NCBI RefSeq assembly: GCF_013302895.1
Contig: NZ_VJOK01000001.1
Coordinates: forward strand, 6,064,596-6,102,327
DNA length: 37,732 nucleotides
DNA from: Streptomyces albus subsp. chlorinus
GTDB lineage: Bacteria; Actinomycetota; Actinomycetes; Streptomycetales; Streptomycetaceae
Direction: 5' to 3'
Shown here: piece after piece, positions 32,484-37,732 of the stretch
Layout of the letters: each line of letters begins with the position of its first letter
Position numbering within the stretch: the stretch's first letter is position 1
Notes under the pieces: generated by a model
Seen by the model: the letters and a program-made list of their open reading frames with translations, nothing else
What the model was told of the DNA's origin: nothing
The model's database searches: none
Made by a program: the position numbers and the translations under genes

Positions 32484-33437
32484 TCAGCGTTCGCAGAAGC
32501 GGGCGGTGCGCAGGGCGCCGCCCGCGTTCTCGTCGTCGGTGCCGAGTACGCCCTGACGGGAGTCGGGCAGGCAGGCGAGGGCCTCGATCTTGTGGCCGGC
32601 GAAGGTGCCGAGGACCTCGGGGTGCTTGCTCACCCGCAGGGAGACCGCTCCCGAGCGGCTGAACTCCAGGGAGCCGGCGCGGAAGACGGCGGAGTCGAAG
32701 GGCCCGTCGTCACCCGGGTCCGACGCGGAGCCGACCAGCAGCGAACCGGAGTCGGTGATCTTCAGGTCGGAGGTGTGCCGCACGTCCTCGGCCGGGTAGG
32801 GCGCCCGCAGTTGCCGCTTGGTGACGGTGCCGAAGGCGGTGCGGCCGGCCCGGAGGGAGACCCGCGCGGAGTACAGCGTCGCGGGGCGGTCGTCCTGGCC
32901 GCGGTCCGCCCAGACGGCCGCGAGCCTCCCGTGGCGGGAGGTGAGCGCGAAGCCCTCGAAGTTGTCGCCCTCTCCGATCCCGGGCAGGGTGAAAGTGTCG
33001 CGGACGTGGGCGGCGCCGCCGTCCACGTCGATGCGGTATCCGGCACCGGCGCTGGCCAGGGCGACGTACGAGCCGGGGTGCCCCGGCACCCGGTCGAGGG
33101 CCTCCAGGTCCACGGGCTCGCCGCCGCCCTTCCAGGCGAGGGGTTTCACGGCGAGCCCGCTGCCGGGCCGGTGGGTGACGGAGGCCAGCCGGTTCTCGCC
33201 GGGCTTCTTGCTGTCCCGCACGATGAGGGCGTCGTAGCCGTCGCCGTGCCGTCCGGTGGTCACCATGCCGCTGACGCCGGAGGTCATACCCGTGCCGGTG
33301 GAAACCCAGCCGTGGTGCGGGGCGGCCGGGTCGGGTGCCGAGGGGGTGGTGGCCTGTGCGGGGGCGGCGAGGGCCGCCCCGGCGGCCAGCGCGGCGGCTC
33401 CGGCGGCGCAGGCGCGTATCAGCGGCGTGCGGTGCAT
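32484..33437 (-). CDS. secreted protein, probable beta-propeller-like, unknown function
   Basis: 317 residues from an ATG at 33437 with GGAGGAAG upstream. The N-terminus is a Sec signal peptide: MHRTPLIRACAAGAAALAAGAALAAPAQA, cleavage likely after AQA. There is no lipobox Cys, so it is likely exported. The mature part has repeated strand-rich units (SGMVTTGRHGDGYDALIVRDSKKPGENRLASV; VDLEALDRVPGHPGSYVALAS; HTSDLKITDSGSLLVGSASD; KIEALACLPDSRQGVLGTDDENAGG), reminiscent of a propeller with alternating Asp-Gly turns. I do not recognise the family; a phytase-like or esterase-like propeller is a guess only. It lies between GPP34 and malate synthase with its own upstream region. Confidence 0.7.
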   Translation of the reverse strand: MHRTPLIRACAAGAAALAAGAALAAPAQATTPSAPDPAAPHHGWVSTGTGMTSGVSGMVTTGRHGDGYDALIVRDSKKPGENRLASVTHRPGSGLAVKPLAWKGGGEPVDLEALDRVPGHPGSYVALASAGAGYRIDVDGGAAHVRDTFTLPGIGEGDNFEGFALTSRHGRLAAVWADRGQDDRPATLYSARVSLRAGRTAFGTVTKRQLRAPYPAEDVRHTSDLKITDSGSLLVGSASDPGDDGPFDSAVFRAGSLEFSRSGAVSLRVSKHPEVLGTFAGHKIEALACLPDSRQGVLGTDDENAGGALRTARFCER

Positions 33438-33631
33438 GAGGTCTTCCTCCCGGTGGTGCGAGGTCGTCGGCGCGTCACCGCGAGGGACGCGCGTCGACGC
33501 GCATCGGCGGGACGCCGGCCGCCGGGAGGCACCGACGCCACCACCGATCATCATTTCGTCAACATAGTGGGACGGGGGGTGGCGGGGCCGCCGACACGGC
33601 CCCGCCACCCCCCGGCGTCGCCTGTGCGGAC

Positions 33632-35260
33632 TCAGCCGCGCAGCAGCTCGTAGGCGGGTGTGGTCAGGAAGTCCTCGTACGTCTCGTCGAGGGCGACCCG
33701 CAGCAGCAGGTCGTGGGCCTGCTGCCAGTTGCCCGCGGCGAACGCCTCCTCGCCCAGCTCCTGGCGGATCGCGGCGAGTTCGTCCGCGGCGACCTGGCGG
33801 GCCAGAGCGGCGGTCACCTTCTGCCCGGTGTCCAGCACGACGCCCGCGTTGACCCACTGCCAGATCTGGGAGCGGGAGATCTCCGCGGTCGCCGCGTCCT
33901 CCATCAGGTTGAAGATGGCGACGGCGCCCAGCCCGCGCAGCCACGCCTCGATGTACCGGATGCCGACCTGCACGGCGTTGCGCAGGCCCTCGAACGTCGG
34001 GCGGGCGTCCAGCGAGTCGACGGCGAGGAGGTCGGCGGCCTTCACCTCGACGTCCTCGCGCAGCCGCTCCTTCTGGTGCGGGCGGTCACCGAGAACCGCG
34101 TCGAAGGACGCCTTGGCGATGGGCACCAGGTCCGGGTGCGCCACCCAGGACCCGTCGAAGCCGTCGGCGGCCTCCCGGTCCTTGTCGGCCCGCACCTTCT
34201 CGAAGGCGGTCTCGTTGACCTCCGGGTCCTTGCGGGAGGGGATGAAGGCGGCCATTCCGCCGATCGCGTGGGCTCCGCGCTTGTGGCAGGTGCGCACGAG
34301 CAGTTCGGTGTAGGCGCGCATGAACGGCGCGGTCATCGTCACCGCGTTGCGGTCCGGCAGGACGAAGCGGGAGCCGGCGTCGCGGAAGTTCTTGACGAGG
34401 GAGAAGAGGTAGTCCCAGCGGCCCGCGTTCAGCCCGGCGGCGTGCTCGCGCAGCTCGTAGAGGATCTCCTCCATCTCGAAGGCGGCGGTGATGGTCTCGA
34501 TCAGGACGGTGGCGCGGACGGTGCCCCGGGGGATGCCGCAGTAGTCCTGTGCGAAGACGAACACCTCGTTCCACAGCCGCGCCTCGAGGTGCGACTCGGT
34601 CTTGGGGAGGTAGAAGTAGGGGCCCTTGCCCAGGTCGATGAGCCGCTGGGCGTTGTGGAAGAAGTACAGCCCGAAGTCCACCAGTGCGCCGGGGACGGGC
34701 CTGCCGTCGCAGACCAGGTGCCGCTCGTCCATGTGCCAGCCGCGCGGCCGCACCACGACGGTGGCCAGTTCCTCGGCGGGCCGCAGGGCGTAGCTCTTGC
34801 CGGTGCGCTCGTCGGTGAAGTCGATGCGCCGCTCGTAGGCGTCGGTCAGGTTGAGCTGACCGCCGATCACGTTCTCCCAGGTGGGCGCGGAGGCGTCCTC
34901 GAAGTCGGCGAGCCACACCTTCGCCCCGGAGTTGAGGGCGTTGATGGTCATCTTGCGGTCGGTGGGGCCGGTGATCTCCACCCTGCGGTCCAGCAGTGCG
35001 GGCGGGCAGTCGGCGACCCGCCAGTCGCCCTCGCGCACGTGGGCCGTCTCGGGCAGGAAGTCGAGGGCGGCGGTGCGTGCGATCTCGGCGCGCTTCTCGG
35101 CCCGCCGTGCGAGCAGTTCGTCACGGCGCGGGGTGAACTCGCGGTGCAGCGCGGCGACGAACTCCAGCGCGGCGCCGGTCAGCACCTCGTCCTGCCTCGC
35201 GGGCCGCTGCCCGGGGTCGACGCCGACGATTTCCAGCGGAGAGGGCGCTGGTGCGGACAT
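33632..35260 (-). CDS. aceB: malate synthase A
   Basis: 542 residues. It condenses glyoxylate with acetyl-CoA to malate. The family signature EHAAGLNAGRWDYLFS matches the malate synthase PROSITE pattern. NALNSGAKVWLADFEDASAPTWENV, VVVRPRGWHMDERH (catalytic Arg) and FYLPKTESHLEARLWNEVF are intact. The ATG at 35260 has GAAGGAG upstream. The promoter at 35406-35434 holds a TTCC-n7-GGAA box like that of hyi, so both glyoxylate-consuming routes are likely co-regulated; a degenerate TCAACA-n3-TGTTGA copy overlaps it. The transcript would have a leader of about 140 nt with a hairpin near its 5' end. Confidence 0.96.
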   Translation of the reverse strand: MSAPAPSPLEIVGVDPGQRPARQDEVLTGAALEFVAALHREFTPRRDELLARRAEKRAEIARTAALDFLPETAHVREGDWRVADCPPALLDRRVEITGPTDRKMTINALNSGAKVWLADFEDASAPTWENVIGGQLNLTDAYERRIDFTDERTGKSYALRPAEELATVVVRPRGWHMDERHLVCDGRPVPGALVDFGLYFFHNAQRLIDLGKGPYFYLPKTESHLEARLWNEVFVFAQDYCGIPRGTVRATVLIETITAAFEMEEILYELREHAAGLNAGRWDYLFSLVKNFRDAGSRFVLPDRNAVTMTAPFMRAYTELLVRTCHKRGAHAIGGMAAFIPSRKDPEVNETAFEKVRADKDREAADGFDGSWVAHPDLVPIAKASFDAVLGDRPHQKERLREDVEVKAADLLAVDSLDARPTFEGLRNAVQVGIRYIEAWLRGLGAVAIFNLMEDAATAEISRSQIWQWVNAGVVLDTGQKVTAALARQVAADELAAIRQELGEEAFAAGNWQQAHDLLLRVALDETYEDFLTTPAYELLRG

Positions 35261-35369
35261 GGTGGGTCACTCCTTCAGACAGCGTGATGTGCGGCCGCCG
35301 GGCTCGTGCGGGATGCGGGGCGGCACGGGGTGCCGCGTGCCGCGCCGGGCGCGCGGAACGCGGGCAGGG

Positions 35370-35392
35370 GCGCCTTCGGGACAGGAAGGCGC
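35370..35392 (-). other. hairpin at the 5' end of the aceB leader
   Basis: GCGCCTTC (35370-35377) and GAAGGCGC (35385-35392) form a perfect 8-bp stem with a 7-nt loop. If transcription starts near 35399, the hairpin is at the very 5' end of the mRNA. It may protect the transcript or have a regulatory role. Confidence 0.5.
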
Positions 35393-35405
35393 TTCTGATC
35401 AGTGG

Positions 35406-35445
35406 AGATTAGTTTCCTCATAGTGGAACTTCAAGAGTTTGTTGA
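35406..35445 (-). promoter_or_regulatory. aceB promoter with embedded IclR-type box and degenerate second operator
   Basis: On the minus strand -35 TTGAAG (35429-35434), 17-nt spacer, -10 TAATCT (35406-35411). The spacer contains TTCCTCATAGTGGAA (plus strand 35414-35428), sharing arms and ATAGT centre with the hyi box. TCAAGA-GTT-TGTTGA (35431-35445), one mismatch from the catalase/uraD palindrome, overlaps the -35. Both placements would block RNA polymerase when occupied. Confidence 0.7.
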
Positions 35446-35588
35446 CGTCGAGACATCTCTCACCCCGATCCACCCCCGGAACGCCCTCCTCCGCTGACCC
35501 CGGGTGCCACCCCTTCCCCGGGTCATGCGGGCCGCGGGGCGACGGTTGCGGGCGCCGGACGGTGGGGCCGCCTCCTGCTCCTGCCGGG

Positions 35589-36248
35589 TCAGCGCAGGCG
35601 GCGCAGGTCCTCGGGGGTGTCGATGTCGGCGGGGTCGGACAGGTCGGCGCACTCCACGAGGGTCAACCGCGAAGCCCGCGCGCGGAGATAGGCGCGCGCC
35701 CCCGCGTCCCCCTGGGCGCTGTCGGCCACACCGCTCCAGTGGTCGGCGCCCAGCAGTACGGGGTGGCCGCGGCGTCCGTCGTACGCCGCCGCGACGAGAG
35801 CCGCGGGGGAGTGGCAGGCGTCGCGTACCCGGGCGACCGCGCCTGCGCCGATGCCCGGCTGGTCCACCAGCAGGACCAGGACGGCGGCGGCCCCGGACGC
35901 CGCGACCGCCCGCAGGCCGGCTCGCAGCGAACCGCCCATCCCCTCCGCCCAGTCCGGGTTGTCCACCTGGACGCACCCGGGCAGCCGGGCCTGTCGGCGC
36001 ACCCGGTCACGCGCGGCCCCCAGGACCACGTACACCGGATCGCAGCCGCCCGCCCGCAGGACGCCGGCCGCGTGCTCCACCAGCGGACGCCCGCGGTAGG
36101 GCAGCAGGGCCTTGGGCCTCCCGCCCAGCCGCCGTCCGCCGCCTGCGGCCAGCAGCAGTCCGGCGACGGAGGGGGCCGCGCCCTCCCGCTCCGCGCACGG
36201 GTGCGGGGAGCGGGGCCGGCCGTCCGGTGTCCGCCCGCCAGGTGTCAT
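35589..36248 (-). CDS. MobA-like nucleotidyltransferase (molybdenum cofactor cytidylyl/guanylyltransferase type)
   Basis: 219 residues from an ATG at 36248; the first ~25 residues are poorly conserved, so a later start near SVAGLLLAAGGG is possible. The nucleotide-binding motif is LLLAAGGGRRLGGRPKALLPYRGRPLVEHAAGVL, followed by VYVVLGA, VDNPDWAEGMGGSLRAGL and VLLVDQPGI (metal-binding Asp). This is the MocA/MobA-like branch that makes the dinucleotide form of molybdenum cofactor for XDH-type enzymes, often found next to xdh genes. Together with xdhC it suggests that a molybdo-hydroxylase is or was part of this pathway; none is encoded here. Confidence 0.8.
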   Translation of the reverse strand: MTPGGRTPDGRPRSPHPCAEREGAAPSVAGLLLAAGGGRRLGGRPKALLPYRGRPLVEHAAGVLRAGGCDPVYVVLGAARDRVRRQARLPGCVQVDNPDWAEGMGGSLRAGLRAVAASGAAAVLVLLVDQPGIGAGAVARVRDACHSPAALVAAAYDGRRGHPVLLGADHWSGVADSAQGDAGARAYLRARASRLTLVECADLSDPADIDTPEDLRRLR

Positions 36249-36353
36249 AGGGCCATGGTGACCGCGCGGATACCGCCTGAGGGGGATCCGGGCCCGCTCC
36301 CGTCTCCTCCTTGGGGATGATCACCGCAACGGCATCCCCGAAATCTTGCGTTC

Positions 36354-36369
36354 CGTGTGGCGCCACACG
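36354..36369. promoter_or_regulatory. perfect 16-bp palindrome upstream of DUF5955 gene
   Basis: CGTGTGGCGCCACACG is fully self-complementary. It lies 14 bp upstream of a TACTGT -10-like hexamer (36384-36389), over the expected -35 position, in the gap before the DUF5955 gene. It is a candidate operator; its regulator is unknown. Confidence 0.5.
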
Positions 36370-36478
36370 CGGAGAGTGGCGTTTACTGTCAAAATCTCCG
36401 AGCTGTCCACGCGCTTCTCGGAGGAATGGCACTCCCGGGCCGGGCGCGGCGCGGGAACGTCCCATGTGGGGGGAGAAC

Positions 36479-36814
36479 GTGCAGAGCGAGACGATGGGGC
36501 AGTGGGGAGCCGTGGCCGCCGGACACGAGACCGGCGGCGATCCGAGGGTGGCGGCGCTGGGGCGCGCCGTGCGCCGGATGCGGCGCGAACTGGACGCCTA
36601 CCCGGCCGACCTGCGCGACCGCCGGGAGGCGGAGCGCGAACTCGACGTACTGGCCGCGACGGTGCACTCCGGCGCACCCGCGCCGGAGGAGCTGCGGCAC
36701 TCCCTGCTGCTGCTCGCCGCCGCGGTGGGTTCCGTCAGCGCCCTCGCGCCGCCGCTGGCGGCCGTCCGGGAGGCCGTCGAACTCTTCGGCACCGCCCCGC
36801 GCGCCACCCACTGA
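36479..36814 (+). CDS. DUF5955 family protein
   Basis: About 111 residues from a GTG at 36479 after GGGGGG-AGAAC; an ATG at 36464 or 36494 is also possible. The conserved part reads DPRVAALGRAVRRMRRELDAYP, AERELDVLAATV, then EELRHSLLLLAAAVGSVSALAPPLAAVREAVELFG, a pattern I know from the streptomycete DUF5955 family. It is all helical and cytoplasmic, with no known function. A kinase gene follows 64 bp later under its own TACTGT-like -10, so the two may be independently transcribed. Confidence 0.72.
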   Translation: MQSETMGQWGAVAAGHETGGDPRVAALGRAVRRMRRELDAYPADLRDRREAERELDVLAATVHSGAPAPEELRHSLLLLAAAVGSVSALAPPLAAVREAVELFGTAPRATH

Positions 36815-36878
36815 GCACCGCCCCGGTACTGTCTGGTCGTCTTGCAGCGACCGACGAGGAAACCGGGGGCAGAGGTAC

Positions 36879-37732
36879 ATGGCTGACGGGGCGACAGCAG
36901 CCGGTGGCGCGGCGGCGGAGGTCTTCTTGCCGCTCGGGCAGGACGATCCGGCCACGGTCGCCGGATACCGGCTCGCGGCACGGCTCGGCTCCGGAGGCAT
37001 GGGCAAGGTCTACCTCTCGTACACCCCCGGTGGCCGGCCCGTCGCCCTCAAGGTGATCCGCCCCGAGTTCAGCGAGGACCCGGAGTTCCGGCGCCGCTTC
37101 CAGCAGGAGGTGGCCGCCGCCGAGCGCGTGCAGGGGCTGTGCACCGCGCCCGTGATCGACAGCGACACCGAGGGGCCGCGGCCCTGGCTGGCCACCGCCT
37201 ATGTGCCGGGCCCCTCGCTCGCCGAGGCGGTGGGCGGGCACGGTCCGCTGCCCGTCTCCACCGTGCTGTTCCTGGCCGCGGGGGTCGCGGAGGCCCTCCA
37301 GTCCATCCACAAGGCGGGCATCGTCCACCGGGACCTGAAGCCCTCCAACGTGCTGCTCGCCGACGACGGGCCGCGCGTCATCGACTTCGGCATCGCCCGC
37401 GCCGCCGACGCCACCTCGCTCACCAGCAGCGGTGTCACCGTCGGTACCCCCTCGTTCATGGCGCCCGAACAGGCCGCGGGGGAGGCCGTCACCGAGGCCA
37501 CCGACCTCTTCGCGCTCGGGCAGCTCACGGCGTACGCGGCCCTGGGCACCCCCGCCTTCGGCGAGGGCACCTCGCACGCGGTGCTCTACCGCATCGTCCA
37601 CGACGAGCCCCGCCTCGACGGACTCCCGGGCGAGCTGCGGGAGTTGGTGACCCGCTGCCTGGCCAAGGACCCCGGTGACCGGCCCGGCACCACCGAGATC
37701 CTCCGGCTGTGCCGGACCGCTTCCGGCGAGAC
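36879..37732 (+). CDS. Hanks-type Ser/Thr protein kinase (partial, C-terminus beyond window)
   Basis: The ATG at 36879 has GGGGGCAGAGG upstream; 284 complete codons are visible before the right edge. The kinase domain starts at about residue 30: glycine-rich loop GSGGMGKVY (38-46), catalytic Lys58 in VALK, HRDLKPSN (150-157), DFG (169-171), GTPSFMAPEQ and a DLFALGQL segment. All residues for catalysis are present. A short N-terminal tail (MADGATAAGGAAAEVFLPLGQDDP) precedes it. Streptomyces kinases of this type often continue into a membrane segment and an extracellular sensor or propeller; that part is outside the window. No target is suggested by the neighbours. Confidence 0.92.
   Translation, partial: MADGATAAGGAAAEVFLPLGQDDPATVAGYRLAARLGSGGMGKVYLSYTPGGRPVALKVIRPEFSEDPEFRRRFQQEVAAAERVQGLCTAPVIDSDTEGPRPWLATAYVPGPSLAEAVGGHGPLPVSTVLFLAAGVAEALQSIHKAGIVHRDLKPSNVLLADDGPRVIDFGIARAADATSLTSSGVTVGTPSFMAPEQAAGEAVTEATDLFALGQLTAYAALGTPAFGEGTSHAVLYRIVHDEPRLDGLPGELRELVTRCLAKDPGDRPGTTEILRLCRTASGE

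Larger units (their letters stand above)
35261..35588. other. 328-bp intergenic region: aceB promoter and leader
   Basis: This gap contains the aceB promoter and operators (35406-35445), a leader hairpin (35370-35392) and about 100 bp of GC-rich sequence before the stop of the nucleotidyltransferase gene. No additional gene is recognised. Confidence 0.7.

Noticed and set aside
33554..33570. TGTTGACG half-site and ATAGTGGGA near the secreted-protein promoter
   Set aside because: Only one arm of either motif is present; it is too weak to call an operator shared with catalase/uraD or hyi/aceB.

Overview
The window is about 37.7 kb of very GC-rich DNA with GTG/ATG starts, GGAGG-type ribosome binding sites and typical actinomycete families (XRE/DUF5753 regulator with a Methyltransf_19 neighbour, DUF5955, GPP34, Hanks-type kinase). 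It reads as a Streptomyces chromosome or a very close relative. Most of it is a purine/urate, glyoxylate and peptide catabolism region. No rRNA, tRNA, insertion sequence, prophage or CRISPR array was seen.

Region 1 (1-4.6 kb): a PucR-type regulator (cut by the left edge) diverges from what should be a xanthine dehydrogenase operon. Only about the first 24 codons of an xdhB-like FAD-subunit gene remain, ending at a perfect 18-bp palindrome. They are followed directly by an NCS2/AzgA purine permease and the XDH maturation factor XdhC. Region 2 (4.6-10 kb): a membrane-anchored endonuclease/exonuclease/phosphatase protein, an acyl-CoA synthetase, a zinc-ribbon protein with a degenerate Mrr-like nuclease domain, and a catalase. 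Region 3 (10-14 kb): hyi-glxR-gcl, taking glyoxylate to glycerate. Region 4 (14-22.3 kb): a methyltransferase/XRE pair, then a small thiamine-binding-like protein plus HTH protein, the urate operon uraD-uraH-uricase, 8-oxoguanine deaminase and a urate/xanthine-type NCS2 permease. Region 5 (22.4-29.1 kb): an XRE regulator, an HxlR remnant and a cassette of dipeptidase E, IclR regulator, DUF1177, OPT transporter and AroM-like protein. Region 6 (29.3-37.7 kb): GNAT, YfcC-type transporter, GPP34, secreted protein, malate synthase, MobA-like nucleotidyltransferase, DUF5955 and a Ser/Thr kinase (cut by the right edge).

How the parts fit: 8-oxoguanine deaminase and import would supply urate. Uricase, UraH and UraD take it to allantoin. 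Glyoxylate from later steps (allantoin genes are not in the window) is consumed by Gcl/GlxR and malate synthase, and uricase peroxide is removed by catalase. Two shared sequence motifs tie these units together. TCAACA-n3-TGTTGA overlaps the -35 hexamers of both the catalase and uraD promoters, with a degenerate copy at aceB. TTCC-n7-GGAA lies at hyi and inside the aceB promoter. The loss of XDH suggests that this locus can no longer make urate from hypoxanthine/xanthine, so 8-oxoguanine deamination and uptake may be the remaining routes.

The best candidate for an undescribed system is the PepE/IclR/DUF1177/OPT/AroM cassette. Motif reading suggests a peptide-uptake and processing pathway with a metallopeptidase-like DUF1177 protein and a racemase-like AroM protein. 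This is inference and is marked as such below.
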